From the IMG/VR virus record IMGVR_UViG_3300043540_000020, positions 1-29,408 of that record: DNA of 29,408 nucleotides; one strand, written 5' to 3'. Within the stretch, counting starts at the first letter, position 1; every line of letters starts with the position of its first letter. This DNA comes from a virus. A model generated the notes under the pieces. That model saw only the letters and a program-made list of their open reading frames with translations, had not been told where the DNA came from and did no database searches. This document shows positions 13,073 to 21,886 of the stretch, piece by piece. The position numbers and the translations under genes were made by a program.

Positions 13073-14088
13073 TAAAAATCGTCCCATCCTTTTACAACTT
13101 CAGAACGGCTGTATTCTGTAACCTTGGTTTCAAAGAAGTTTTCACGCTTCTCTGCAGATAGATATTCGTAAGGGTTCTTTGTGTAGCCCTTGTATACTAC
13201 GCCCAGGCCAAGCAACTTGGTTCTTTGGTTGGTTAAATATTTGACAAAGTTTTCGGTACTCGCTGTCGAGATGCCGAGAATTCTGTCGCCGTAAACTTCG
13301 ATACCCCAGGCAATTTCCTCTTCGGCCGCTTTTGTCAGTGCATCCAAAAGGATTTGTCTGTCATCCTCGCTATTCATATCGAACAACTCGCGGATGATAT
13401 TTGCGAACATATTAACGTGAGTTACCTCGTCGTTTTCAATGTACTTAATCATCTTCGCAACGTTTGCTACCTTGTTACGTGCAGCAAGTTGATAGAAGAA
13501 TTGAAATCCGTTGTAGAAGTAGATACCTTCAAGTGCAAAGTCAGCAGCAATTGCAATCTTGAAATTACGCAGAGTTTTGTCATCGACAAATTGCTGAAAC
13601 TGACTAGCAATGAATTTATTCCGCTTCAACAATAGGGGATTATCTCTCCAGTAGTTGTAAATTTCTTCACGTTCTACATTTGGAAAAAGTTCTAGCAGCA
13701 GATACTGGTAGGACTGAGAGTGAATCAATTCCTGAAATGCCTGAATGGTAAACAAGCCACTTACTTCAGGTGCGGTAATATAGTCTGCAAGATTTGGCAA
13801 ATTTGCCACTTGCATACTGTCCAAAGCAATCAAGAACGACAGTGTGTTCTTAAATGCTTCCATTTCGTCTTTTGTCAATTCCTTGATGGTAACCTTGTCG
13901 TCAACTAAAGAAACCTTTTCGGGAATCCAGAAGTTGTTTACCATGATCTTATAGAGCTTACTTGCCCATTGGTACTTAACACTGTTCAGGTTAAGAATAC
14001 CGGTGGCAGTGCCGTTAATCATGTTACGTGCGTTCATCGAGTCGTCGCCAAACTCGTTGAAAATTGTCTTTGCTGTGAGTTCTGTCAT
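13072..14088 (-). CDS. nrdB: class I ribonucleotide reductase small subunit NrdB
   Basis: Radical-generating beta subunit for reduction of ribonucleotides, partner of the NrdA encoded immediately upstream. The 338 residues carry a full di-metal site: Asp90, Glu120 and His123 in ELIHSQSY, Glu187, Glu221 and His224 in ENDEVTH. Tyr127 sits four residues after His123, as in the E. coli radical tyrosine Tyr122, so this should be a tyrosyl-radical enzyme. The C-terminal tail SRSEVVKGWDDF would dock into NrdA. AAGG lies eight bases before the ATG and nine bases separate it from the nrdA stop. Cytoplasmic. Confidence 0.96.
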   Translation of the reverse strand: MTELTAKTIFNEFGDDSMNARNMINGTATGILNLNSVKYQWASKLYKIMVNNFWIPEKVSLVDDKVTIKELTKDEMEAFKNTLSFLIALDSMQVANLPNLADYITAPEVSGLFTIQAFQELIHSQSYQYLLLELFPNVEREEIYNYWRDNPLLLKRNKFIASQFQQFVDDKTLRNFKIAIAADFALEGIYFYNGFQFFYQLAARNKVANVAKMIKYIENDEVTHVNMFANIIRELFDMNSEDDRQILLDALTKAAEEEIAWGIEVYGDRILGISTASTENFVKYLTNQRTKLLGLGVVYKGYTKNPYEYLSAEKRENFFETKVTEYSRSEVVKGWDDF

Positions 14089-14097
14089 GTGTTTACC

Positions 14098-16311
14098 TTA
14101 ACCTGCGCATGCTACGCAATTTTCTTCTTCTGGCTTACCAGAGGCGTCAACAGACGCATTATTCTTGATTGTTCTTACGTAGTAGATTGCCTTAACCTTC
14201 TTCTTATGTGCATAGTGAATTGCATCATACAGCTCTTTGGCTTCAAAGTTTTCCTTGCGCTGGTCAAATATTAACTCCATCGAGCAGCCCGTGTCAATAA
14301 ACTTCTGCAATTCGCAAACTACGTCGATAATTTCTTTTGCAGTATGCTTTGGGAATGTCTTTGCATAGCCAAGCGGATTATCTTTCAAATACTTTGCTAC
14401 CACTACTAGCTTGCCGTTCTTATTGTCTTCAGAAAAGAAAGCATCATATACAGGCAAAACGCTTGCACTAGAGTCCATGTAAATGGAGGTGCTGGTGTTA
14501 GGCGCTGGGCTTGTCAACTGACTATTTCGCATACCGAATTGGGTAATTGCTGCCTGTGCTGCATCCCAATCATACTTGCCAGATGCGTGTTCCTTGAACT
14601 GCTCAATACGGTTGCCGTTCTTCCATTCCGAGTTATCGAAAGCTTCGAACGAGCCAAAACGCTTTGCAAGTTCAACGCTTTGCATAACAGCGTGATACTC
14701 CACGCATTCTGAAATTTCACGAATGTAATCTAGGTCACGGAAGTTCAGGAACTCACGAGCTAGGTGGTCATGCAAACCTTGCAAGCCAATACCGATGGTG
14801 CGATATCTATTATTGTGTGCTTCCGTAATAGACAGCGGCGCGTTAGTAAGACTAATGCCGTAGTCGAGGATCTTGCAAGACAATGCTGCAATCTTGCCTA
14901 ATTCTGTGAAGTTTTTGATGTTGCCAAGCACAATAGAGGCTAGGTTACATACGTGTCCTAGCTGATCCGGCATAACATTGGAGAAAGACTCAGTGCAAAG
15001 GTTTACGTTGGTAATACCGATGTTGCCCGGATCGTTCTTGTTAGGATTGTATTCATTAATTGTGTCAGTGAATGCAACATATGGCAATCCTGTTTCAAAT
15101 TGCATACGCATGATAATCTTCATCAAGTCACGTGCGTTATCAAATCTACGTGTAATCTTGAGCTTACCATCCGCTGCTGCTTGTTCAATCTCCAGATATG
15201 CTTCGGTGAATGCAGGACCGTAAAGTCCACGGATATCAATGCCAAGCTTCTTCTTTACTTCGAATGGGCAGAATGTTGTCCAACCACCCTTCTGTTCATC
15301 ACGCTCCATGAAAATGTCAGGGATAGTGACTTGAGGGAAGATGTCGTAAGCCTTCATTCTTGGATCACCGTGTTCGGTTTGCATATCCAGGAAGTCCAGA
15401 ATATCATTGTGCCAAATAGGCAATGCAACTGTACCGGCGCCGGCACGCTTGCCGCCCTGATTAACAGCAACAAGGGTGTCATTCAAAATCTTAATCCACT
15501 GAACAATAGTGCCGGCAGCGTTTTCATATCCATTTACATCAGATCCCTTAGCACGAAGCAAGCCCATGAAAATTCCGAGGCCGCCACCGTTCTTAGAAAT
15601 TTGCGCTACGTTGTAGACGTTGTTGAAAATACTGTCCAGGTCATCTTCCATTGCAATAATGAAGCAAGATGCGATGTTTCCGCCCTTACGTAGATTAGAG
15701 AGGAAAGGTGTAGCTAAAGAAATCTTACGTTGCGATAATGCATTGTAGACTTCCTTAACGAACTTGATACGTGTTTCCTTTGGCTCAAGTTGACCGAAAC
15801 GCATTGCATTCACCATGTGCATATGCTGGTTCATTTCATACTTGCCCAGATATTTCTTCTTAGCTGTAATCAGACTGGCGTAACTATAGTCCAAGTCACG
15901 ATTCATTTTCACAGCAGTGGCAAGTTCGTCAAGGTCTGCATCGGAATATGTTTCGATTAGTTCCTTCGTGTAAAGACCTTTCTTTACATTGTAATGAACT
16001 ACTTCCTTAAAAGACTTTCCACGTAGGGTAAAGTTTGCCCATTCATCCATTGCCAGAGCACGGCCTGCAACATTCACCCAATCGGGGGCAGACGGTGTGG
16101 CAAGTTGAATAGCATGTTGAATAACATTCAATTGAATGTCACGGGTTTTGATACCCGGTTTTAGAAACTGGTCGAATTTCGATTCGAGTTCCAAGTGATT
16201 AACGTCCTGACCTTCGGAGGCCATCTGGATGGACTTCTTGATCTTGGAGACATCATAAGGCTCTTTTGTTCCGTCTCTCTTTTCTACCATAATTTCTTTT
16301 GATGATGCCAT
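14098..16311 (-). CDS. nrdA: class I ribonucleotide reductase large subunit NrdA
   Basis: Catalytic alpha subunit converting NDPs to dNDPs, feeding phage DNA synthesis. The 737-residue protein has an N-terminal ATP-cone (VEKRDGTKEPYDVSKIKKSI) for allosteric control, then active-site residues close to E. coli numbering: Cys216 in NIASCF, Asn437, Cys439 and Glu441 in NLCTES, and Cys455 in HVCNLAS. Tyr710-Tyr711 (AIYYVRT) end the radical path, and the C-terminal Cys732/Cys735 pair (ENCVACAG) would be re-reduced by thioredoxin or glutaredoxin; none is encoded in the window. AAAGGA lies close before the ATG, with the leader GAGAGAAAAGGAT shared with late genes. Paired with nrdB. Confidence 0.97.
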   Translation of the reverse strand: MASSKEIMVEKRDGTKEPYDVSKIKKSIQMASEGQDVNHLELESKFDQFLKPGIKTRDIQLNVIQHAIQLATPSAPDWVNVAGRALAMDEWANFTLRGKSFKEVVHYNVKKGLYTKELIETYSDADLDELATAVKMNRDLDYSYASLITAKKKYLGKYEMNQHMHMVNAMRFGQLEPKETRIKFVKEVYNALSQRKISLATPFLSNLRKGGNIASCFIIAMEDDLDSIFNNVYNVAQISKNGGGLGIFMGLLRAKGSDVNGYENAAGTIVQWIKILNDTLVAVNQGGKRAGAGTVALPIWHNDILDFLDMQTEHGDPRMKAYDIFPQVTIPDIFMERDEQKGGWTTFCPFEVKKKLGIDIRGLYGPAFTEAYLEIEQAAADGKLKITRRFDNARDLMKIIMRMQFETGLPYVAFTDTINEYNPNKNDPGNIGITNVNLCTESFSNVMPDQLGHVCNLASIVLGNIKNFTELGKIAALSCKILDYGISLTNAPLSITEAHNNRYRTIGIGLQGLHDHLAREFLNFRDLDYIREISECVEYHAVMQSVELAKRFGSFEAFDNSEWKNGNRIEQFKEHASGKYDWDAAQAAITQFGMRNSQLTSPAPNTSTSIYMDSSASVLPVYDAFFSEDNKNGKLVVVAKYLKDNPLGYAKTFPKHTAKEIIDVVCELQKFIDTGCSMELIFDQRKENFEAKELYDAIHYAHKKKVKAIYYVRTIKNNASVDASGKPEEENCVACAG

Positions 16312-16325
16312 AATCCTTTTCTCTC

Positions 16326-16757
16326 TTATGTTATTGATTTTATTCTGTCTTTCGTGAAGGTCTCTAGTACCTTGAAGTCGCTGACTAATACGGAGTAACT
16401 ACTTACCTGTCCTAACTCATAGTTCAATATATACTGATAATCAATAACAGGGAGTAGAAATAGCTCTCCGTTGTCATCCACCAGGTGTAAAACAGGGTCT
16501 CTTCCTACCATGACTAATGTGTGAAACATTAGCAAGCTGATAGAGCTTGTACAAAAAGTTCCGTGGAATAGAATCTCCCACGGTGTTGGCCAATCGTCCG
16601 GTGCATAGTAGTCGAGTGACCTGTGGCCAATAGGCATGGCGGCACAAAATTTAGCAATTTCTCTGAGCTGATCTTCTAGATTCAAGGATGCTATGTCTTT
16701 CCTTAAACTTTTCCAAAGACGAAGCCGCTCATCACTGGGCGTAATATTCCAATTCAT
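16326..16757 (-). CDS. conserved phage protein, 143 aa, unknown
   Basis: A Trp/Leu-rich soluble protein. The N-terminal helix region (RLRLWKSLRKDIASLN) is followed by YYAPDDWPTPWEILFHGTFC (about 50-69) and SSISLLMFHTLVMVG, then strands LHLVDDNGELFLLPVIDYQY. I recall the WPTPWEILF...C..SIS pattern in unknown proteins of T4-like phages; the Cys plus later His/Asp residues faintly suggest a cysteine-peptidase-like fold, but I cannot support it. The ATG follows AAAATAA with no clear ribosome site. It lies between the tail-fibre-like gene and nrdA, with 13-14 base gaps. Confidence 0.78.
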   Translation of the reverse strand: MNWNITPSDERLRLWKSLRKDIASLNLEDQLREIAKFCAAMPIGHRSLDYYAPDDWPTPWEILFHGTFCTSSISLLMFHTLVMVGRDPVLHLVDDNGELFLLPVIDYQYILNYELGQVSSYSVLVSDFKVLETFTKDRIKSIT

Positions 16758-16770
16758 TTATTTTCTGAGA

Positions 16771-17724
16771 TTAGACCCACTGAATAGTGGATGTACTGAA
16801 TACTAAATCTACAGGGAAGTTGTGCTGATACATAATCTGAATGTGAGTTGGAGCTAACGGATTATCGTATCTAGCTGAGAAACTAATGTCATAAGCAGGT
16901 GTTAGATTAATTTCATTAGAAACATCTACTAAGTTGACAGGAGTAACTGGTGGGAAAGGATACGGCGGTACTGGAGGAACTGGATTCATTGGGCTTACCA
17001 CAGCGGTAATCTTTATTTCACCATTTCTTGCAAATGTCGGGCCTACCGCACCAGCCAATGTTAATGGTGGTGGAAGATCCGGCGGAGCATCAGTTAAGTC
17101 GTATAAGAGAGAAAAGAAGTTTGTTGGCAAATATGTCAATTCCGGAATGACAGTCGGTATGCCGACTGGTGGAAGTGATAGTGTCAATGGGAGCAATTTC
17201 AGCCCCATGATATCTGCAATAGCAATTTCTACATATTCACCATTCAGATTGCCCGTAAACATACGGCGCGAATCTGTACATAGAGCAATTTCACCTGGCA
17301 TTAGAACGCCGGGATAGTTTGCCAAATTGTAAGGCATGATGAAACTTGCAACCCCGTAAGGGTTGAACGCACCTGTGTTAGGAGACAAACAGCTAATGAA
17401 AGTCAGGCCAGGTGTGGTTGTAGTGTCAATACCAGAAACTGTATATGTGTCGTTGTAAATTGCTGGATCAACACCAGTAACAACAATTGTCGATCCTACC
17501 ACAAGCAATGTGTCATACGGTGGAACAACCAGGGCAGAACTAACCGTGAAGGTTACAACAGTTCCTGTTCCAACAACGTCGAAAATTAGAACCGGAGGAG
17601 AAGTTTGCCAAAGGGTATCGCCGAATCCGCCAATGCCATGATAGCCGACTGGATACAGAGCGTCGAACTGATCTTGAGTTCCGCGTCTGTTTTGAATTCG
17701 TGTAACTGTTACCGGTGTTGCCAT
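16771..17724 (-). CDS. tail-fibre-like virion protein, 317 aa
   Basis: The N-terminus TRIQNRRGTQDQFDALYP and the later LMPGEIALCTDSRRMFTGNL segment (141-160) are the two halves of a motif common at the start of phage fibre and appendage proteins (R-R-x-T ... L-x-x-G-E-I-x-x-x-T-D-T-x-x-x-x-x-G). Here they are split by a roughly 85-residue beta-rich insert (about 47-135, GTGTVVTFTVSSALVVPPYD and YNDTYTVSGI). The C-terminal half is Pro-rich and ends in strands (IQIMYQHNFPVDLVFSTS). AAGG is ten bases before the ATG and an exact TATAAATA core lies 25 bases upstream. It is probably a minor appendage or adhesin; no receptor-binding specificity can be read. Confidence 0.78.
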   Translation of the reverse strand: MATPVTVTRIQNRRGTQDQFDALYPVGYHGIGGFGDTLWQTSPPVLIFDVVGTGTVVTFTVSSALVVPPYDTLLVVGSTIVVTGVDPAIYNDTYTVSGIDTTTTPGLTFISCLSPNTGAFNPYGVASFIMPYNLANYPGVLMPGEIALCTDSRRMFTGNLNGEYVEIAIADIMGLKLLPLTLSLPPVGIPTVIPELTYLPTNFFSLLYDLTDAPPDLPPPLTLAGAVGPTFARNGEIKITAVVSPMNPVPPVPPYPFPPVTPVNLVDVSNEINLTPAYDISFSARYDNPLAPTHIQIMYQHNFPVDLVFSTSTIQWV

Positions 17725-17748
17725 TGCGCCTTATCCTTTTCTGTTTAC

Positions 17749-17756
17749 TATTTATA
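17749..17756 (-). promoter_or_regulatory. late promoter, exact TATAAATA
   Basis: Minus-strand TATAAATA, identical to the T4 late core, 24 bases before the tail-fibre-like gene start and overlapping the stop of the nuclease gene. The strongest single sign of a gp55-type late sigma in this phage. Confidence 0.82.
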
Positions 17757-18417
17757 CGAATCCGTACTTCTCATAATACGCGCATACTTTGTCTGCCCAC
17801 ATTTTCTGGTAGTGGGTAAACTCGACTCCCTCGATAATGAACTCTTGATAGTTCGCTTCTCGAGTAGCAATCATTACAACACCCTTTTGAATATCTGTGC
17901 CAAACATCTCATTATGCGATAGGGCATACGCTCCTAGCTGCATAAAGTAGTCCTCGATCCACTCTTTTTTCTTGTCTTTTAGGCTATTTTTGTAGTCCAT
18001 AATAGCTGGTGTGCCATCGTGTACGCCCACCAGGTCTGTAGTCCCTGCATAGAGCCCGGGAGAGTACAGCATGACCTCGGAACCCCATACTTCGCTTACC
18101 TTGCACAAGCCTTTCTTGATGATGAGCTTTGCCAATGTTTGGGACATTATGTTGCCCTTCATCGGCAATCCTAAGATATGATTTTCAAGGTTGGTGTGCA
18201 TCGACTGACCGAGGCCGCCGGCCTCGACCTTAATGCGTTCCGCTTCTTGCACACCGACGCGTTCTTGCCACGCCTTGATGTGTGTCAAGTCTTTCATCTT
18301 GCCTAGGATTGTGGTGACGCTAGGGAGTGGTCGGCCTTCGCCTACAATGTACCGTCTACCGTGAGGACCTTCGCATCTCTGCAAAGGTTTATAATCGAAC
18401 TTTTTCGTTATGAGCAT
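17752..18417 (-). CDS. PD-(D/E)XK exonuclease, RecB/MGME1-like, 221 aa
   Basis: Metal-dependent DNA exonuclease of the RecB/Cas4/MGME1 type. Core motifs in order: LPSVTTIL (31-38), GQSMHTNLE with His74, SEVMLYS with Glu114, AGTTDLVG with Asp128, IMDYKNS with Asp141 and Lys143, and Gln160 in YFMQLGAYA, the full PD-(D/E)XK set plus the QxxxY-like helix. Length fits the stand-alone phage versions, which carry no helicase domain or Fe-S cysteine cluster. A sigma70-like promoter 7-35 bases upstream suggests early expression although it sits between late genes. The ribosome site is weak (TGATAG). Likely role: DNA end processing in replication, recombination or host-DNA breakdown. Confidence 0.9.
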   Translation of the reverse strand: MLITKKFDYKPLQRCEGPHGRRYIVGEGRPLPSVTTILGKMKDLTHIKAWQERVGVQEAERIKVEAGGLGQSMHTNLENHILGLPMKGNIMSQTLAKLIIKKGLCKVSEVWGSEVMLYSPGLYAGTTDLVGVHDGTPAIMDYKNSLKDKKKEWIEDYFMQLGAYALSHNEMFGTDIQKGVVMIATREANYQEFIIEGVEFTHYQKMWADKVCAYYEKYGFV

Positions 18418-18423
18418 CTATCA

Positions 18424-18452
18424 ACTGTAACACAAAGAGTATCACGAGTCAA
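18424..18452 (-). promoter_or_regulatory. sigma70-like early promoter for the nuclease gene
   Basis: Minus strand TTGACT (18447-18452), a 17-base spacer, then TACAGT (18424-18429) with TG one base upstream (extended -10). It shares TTGTGTTACA with the folE upstream region. Confidence 0.6.
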
Positions 18453-18456
18453 TGCT

Positions 18457-19626
18457 TTACCAGCAAATCTTCCACTGAATCGTGGAACCCGTTGCAGGAT
18501 TTGTCTGCTGCATAATTGTATAACCGAGGCCCTTGAAATAAGCCAACACCGAATTCATTTGCATTGCAATAGGCTTGTTGGTAGTTGTGCCTGCCCAAAC
18601 CTGCCAATACAATGTAGGATTTGTGCCAAAGGTATTCTGGTTTGCATTGATGGTAACCACTGCCGGAGTAGCCGGTGGATTAGGCAATGCTGCTGTCGGA
18701 GGATTCATTACTGTACCGGTAGCAGAACTTGTGTAGTTGTTACCTGGATTATTTACAGCAATAGAAGAAACACTTGTACCGGTAAGGTTAACAGTGGTAG
18801 TAGCGCCTGTACCTGGATCAGAGATAACCAAATAAGGCTTAAATGGTGCATAACCATTTCCGCCATTGTCTACAGAAATACCAACAACCCCACCTGCGTT
18901 GTCTGTTAATACAGTTCCGATAAATCCTGTGCCGCCTGGATAAGCAACAGAGTTGTTCAATGTCGAAGCAATTTCAACTGTAGCCACGCTTGGCTGATAT
19001 CCGGAGCCTGCATTAAGAACTTGCACCGAAACAATTTGTCCTGTGAGGCTGACTGCGGTGATAGCGAAAACTGCGTCTACATATGCTACGTTTGGAGCAA
19101 CTGCTCTTGAAGCAGTTACGGTATCGTTGACGGTATAACCCGAACCGGCATTCACAATGTTCACACCAACGATATTTCCCAAACCGTTTACAAGTGGTTG
19201 CAAATCAGCACCGAAGCCCAATACAGAGCTAACGTTCATTGTTGCTGGAATTGGCTGATATCCAGAGCCGTTGGATACCATGGTAAACGAAAGAATTGCG
19301 CTTCCGTTTGTCACTACCGAAGCACTTGCTCCGATGCCAGGACCACCTAGTGGAGGAATGATTTTAGCAAATGGTGTATCTGTGAAATAATTAGAGCCAC
19401 CATTAACAACAGTGACGCTAGAAACGCCACTTACAAAAGTCATCGGGGTGTTGCCGCCAACTGTGGTACACATTTGACCACCGCCGGGTTGGCATTGACT
19501 GGAGGCCGCAAGAATAGCTTGCTGAAGCATGCAAATTTCTTCCCATACGACTGGGTAATTTGTTGCCAATTGCTCCATTGTTGCAGCATTTGGGAAACCT
19601 GAGCCTGGTGTGCAGCAATCTGCCAT
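18457..19626 (-). CDS. virion protein with six GSGY-type repeats, 389 aa
   Basis: Probable structural or adhesin protein. After a Cys-containing N-terminal helix region (about 1-50, MEQLATNYPVVWEEICMLQQ) it has six copies of a turn motif with 40-50 residue spacing: NGGSNY (75), NGSGY (119), NAGSGY (159), NAGSGY (205), NGGNGY (254) and NPGNNY (293), each preceded by a V/I strand and followed by a Pro/Thr-rich strand. Such V-x-N-x-G-x-G-Y repeats occur in many phage tail and capsid decoration proteins and probably form stacked beta units. The C-terminal domain (about 320-389) ends in IQWKICW. AAAGGA is seven bases before the ATG. Probably expressed from the late promoter at 21409. Confidence 0.78.
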   Translation of the reverse strand: MADCCTPGSGFPNAATMEQLATNYPVVWEEICMLQQAILAASSQCQPGGGQMCTTVGGNTPMTFVSGVSSVTVVNGGSNYFTDTPFAKIIPPLGGPGIGASASVVTNGSAILSFTMVSNGSGYQPIPATMNVSSVLGFGADLQPLVNGLGNIVGVNIVNAGSGYTVNDTVTASRAVAPNVAYVDAVFAITAVSLTGQIVSVQVLNAGSGYQPSVATVEIASTLNNSVAYPGGTGFIGTVLTDNAGGVVGISVDNGGNGYAPFKPYLVISDPGTGATTTVNLTGTSVSSIAVNNPGNNYTSSATGTVMNPPTAALPNPPATPAVVTINANQNTFGTNPTLYWQVWAGTTTNKPIAMQMNSVLAYFKGLGYTIMQQTNPATGSTIQWKICW

Positions 19627-19644
19627 TCTTAGTCCTTTGCCGCC

Positions 19645-19971
19645 TTAAGAAAGTGGATTAGCTTTCTGGGCTAATGAACTTACGTGTGCAGCATTATCTT
19701 GTCCGGAACCCGTAGATGCCTGTGCTTGGTTATCTTCAGGTCCTTGTAAATTCACAACGGTTGGAGTTGCACTCGTTACGTTAGGATTTCTGCTTAGAAG
19801 AGTAAGGATACTGTGTACGTTGACAGAGTATCCCATTTGTGTTAATTGAGCAACTAAATCGTTGGTGTTCAGTGCTTCAGACCCGTTGCCCTTGGCACCA
19901 ACTAGGAGATTATTCAGATCAGTTTCGAGACTCTCTGCATAATTCTCTTGGAGGATTTCTCTTGCTCTCAT
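19645..19971 (-). CDS. hypothetical late protein, 108 aa
   Basis: Starts five bases after the preceding stop. The N-terminal MRAREILQENYAESLETDL resembles the short conserved N-termini I recall in late proteins of T4-like phages, with a possible prohead-protease site (Leu-Gln-Glu). Residues about 36-70 (TNDLVAQLTQMGYSVNVHSI) look like a small helical domain; the tail is low-complexity (Q, A, S, G). No enzyme motif or membrane segment. Ribosome site is poor (AGAG touching the ATG), so coupling to the upstream gene is likely. It may be a virion core or scaffold-associated protein, by context only. Confidence 0.65.
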   Translation of the reverse strand: MRAREILQENYAESLETDLNNLLVGAKGNGSEALNTNDLVAQLTQMGYSVNVHSILTLLSRNPNVTSATPTVVNLQGPEDNQAQASTGSGQDNAAHVSSLAQKANPLS

Positions 19972-19976
19972 CTCTA

Positions 19977-21377
19977 TTAGCGTGTAGCTTCTTTGAGTTT
20001 CTTAGCCTTCTCGACGATACGCTTCATTTCAGCAATCTTCTTTCTTAGCTGAGCAGCAGATTCCATTTTCTTTTCACGGCCGAGTGGCTGTTCTTCTTCA
20101 GCGCCGCCGAATTCGTCTCCCATTGCGTCGCCTTCAAGCTCATCGTCTAGGTTGTCTAGGTCGAGATCAGCACCAGCTGACAAATCGCCATCGGCGTCAC
20201 CGTCCATAGCCATGTCAACGTCCTTATCCATGTCAACTGCGGCGTCAAATTGACCGGTTGCTGCCATATTTCCAACGGCATCATCGACCTGACCCTTAGC
20301 TGTATAGAGAGCGTCCATAACGCTCTGCAATGCGCCGTAAATTTGTGTCTGGAATGCCGAAGCAGATTCCATACCATATGTTTCGCGCATTTGATCTGTT
20401 ACTGGTGGAAGATCTTCGTTTTGTAGACGACCAATCTTTTCAACCATTTCTTGAAGTTCTTGTGCAAAGCCCTTTGCGGCCATCATAACTTCAGCCTGGC
20501 TTACTTCTGTTTCGAGCAAAGCGCGAAGGTGCTTTACCAAATTTTCTGATTCTTTCATAGCTATTCCTTTTTTACGTGCGGCAGCTTGAGCTGCGAATGG
20601 GTCTGGCATCATGCGGCCGGTGTTTGGATTTCTTACCATCGGTACTTGCTCGTCGTGCGATTGTGGGGCAAGTGACAACGATGGGTTATTTAGCGCTCTT
20701 AGAGCATGCCTTGCTTGAGGAGTGTTTGGAACTTCTGCAGCGTGGCCACCCATAGCAGTATCGCGTTGGCGGTCGCCCTTAGGTGTGTGGGTGAAAGGAT
20801 CGTCCATTCCTTCTTCGATGTCGGATTCCTTCATGCTTTCATCTTCTGCACCAGTGTCATCGTCTTCCATAACACCCATTGTAGGAACACCAGATGGTGC
20901 GCCTTGGTTTGCCATGGATGGCATTGCTGGTTGGGCAATACCGCAGCAATTGGCTCTTACCCTTGCTTCAACAACTTCGTCCGGAAAGCGATATCTACTG
21001 GAACGGTATTCTTTCATTGCCTGGCGAATTGCATCTTCAATTTCGTCGCCGACCTTAACCGAATCTGTAACGTAGTTAGAAAGATTTGTTACCACAGATT
21101 CAAATTCAGGTTGGTGATAAGACTGAATCATTGCAAATTCATTTAGGCTACGGATCCCTTCAAGGATCATTAGTCTCTTAGAAATTTCTGGTGACTCCTT
21201 AGCGTCGCCGCCTTGGATTTTCAACTGAACGATTTCATCTTGGATCTGTTCGACAATAATTGCCAAGTTCTTGCCATCGATGTCTTCGGCGAGTTTGAAC
21301 CCGTAATTTGTCTCAAGATACTGATTGATCTTTCTAAATTTAGTGTTTGGTACAGTGCCAATATCATTCAAAAGCAT
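19977..21377 (-). CDS. acidic scaffold/core-like late protein, 466 aa
   Basis: N-terminal alpha-helical domain (about 1-150, KFRKINQYLETNYGFKLAED), then a Gly/Pro/Met linker, a second helical region (about 275-370, QELQEMVEKIGRLQ and SVMDALYTAKGQVDDAV), a strongly acidic stretch of D/A/G repeats (DLDLDNLDDELEGD, about 393-430), and a basic coiled-coil C-terminus (KKIAEMKRIVEKAKKLKE). The acidic then basic coiled-coil layout resembles prohead core or scaffold proteins (T4 gp22, gp67, gp68 style), but no homology is claimed. Met-Lys-Glu sites may be cut by a prohead protease. A GATAAATA late core lies 32 bases upstream of the ATG. It heads the run 21377-18457. Confidence 0.75.
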   Translation of the reverse strand: MLLNDIGTVPNTKFRKINQYLETNYGFKLAEDIDGKNLAIIVEQIQDEIVQLKIQGGDAKESPEISKRLMILEGIRSLNEFAMIQSYHQPEFESVVTNLSNYVTDSVKVGDEIEDAIRQAMKEYRSSRYRFPDEVVEARVRANCCGIAQPAMPSMANQGAPSGVPTMGVMEDDDTGAEDESMKESDIEEGMDDPFTHTPKGDRQRDTAMGGHAAEVPNTPQARHALRALNNPSLSLAPQSHDEQVPMVRNPNTGRMMPDPFAAQAAARKKGIAMKESENLVKHLRALLETEVSQAEVMMAAKGFAQELQEMVEKIGRLQNEDLPPVTDQMRETYGMESASAFQTQIYGALQSVMDALYTAKGQVDDAVGNMAATGQFDAAVDMDKDVDMAMDGDADGDLSAGADLDLDNLDDELEGDAMGDEFGGAEEEQPLGREKKMESAAQLRKKIAEMKRIVEKAKKLKEATR

Positions 21378-21408
21378 AATTAACCGTTCCTGTTCGCGTT
21401 ATTTCTAT

Positions 21409-21416
21409 TATTTATC
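21409..21416 (-). promoter_or_regulatory. late promoter GATAAATA
   Basis: TGATAAATAATAG on the minus strand, 31 bases before the scaffold-like gene. One mismatch to TATAAATA; the same core occurs at five other starts. Confidence 0.72.
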
Positions 21417-21418
21417 AT

Positions 21419-21886
21419 TTAGAATGTGGTTTTAACTCTTTTGAAAGAACCGATCTTGTCCTTAGTCATTTTCGCAAGTGACTCAGCAACTTGAAATTTA
21501 TCTTCCAAAATGCACATCTTCTCAATGTCGTTTTTCTTTTTAGCTGCCTTGAAACAGTGTAGATAATGGATCATGTCATTATGATATTTAGAGTATCTAT
21601 CCTCTAGTGCCAGTACCTGCTTGATAATTCCATGCTCGCCGGCGTTATGCCTTTGTGCAATAATCAATGCCACATCAAAAACGGAAATGTTTTCGTACAG
21701 TGTAGATTTATCAATAGATCTAACATCGTAATAACCATTTGAGTTTTTCTCTACAATGGTTGTGCCGATGAAAGTAGAATTCTTCGAACGCTTGATAGGA
21801 TCTCCATTCTTAATGGCGATAGACGCAGCTTGGTTAAGTGCGTCATCGAAAACCACTAACAATCGAGATTTATCTTTTACGTTCAT
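21419..21886 (-). CDS. hypothetical late protein, 155 aa
   Basis: I do not recognise it. A beta-strand N-terminus (RLLVVFDDALNQAASIAIK, STFIGTTIVEKN) is followed by a long helical part (about 70-150: VFDVALIIAQRH, MIHYLHCFKAAKKKND, KMCILEDKFQVAESLAKMTK). Soluble and basic overall. The ATG overlaps the stop of the Pro/Gln-linker gene as ATGA, so the two are translated together. Its stop lies just before the late promoter at 21409. Placed among core-like proteins, it may be a minor head protein, without direct evidence. Confidence 0.7.
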   Translation of the reverse strand: MNVKDKSRLLVVFDDALNQAASIAIKNGDPIKRSKNSTFIGTTIVEKNSNGYYDVRSIDKSTLYENISVFDVALIIAQRHNAGEHGIIKQVLALEDRYSKYHNDMIHYLHCFKAAKKKNDIEKMCILEDKFQVAESLAKMTKDKIGSFKRVKTTF

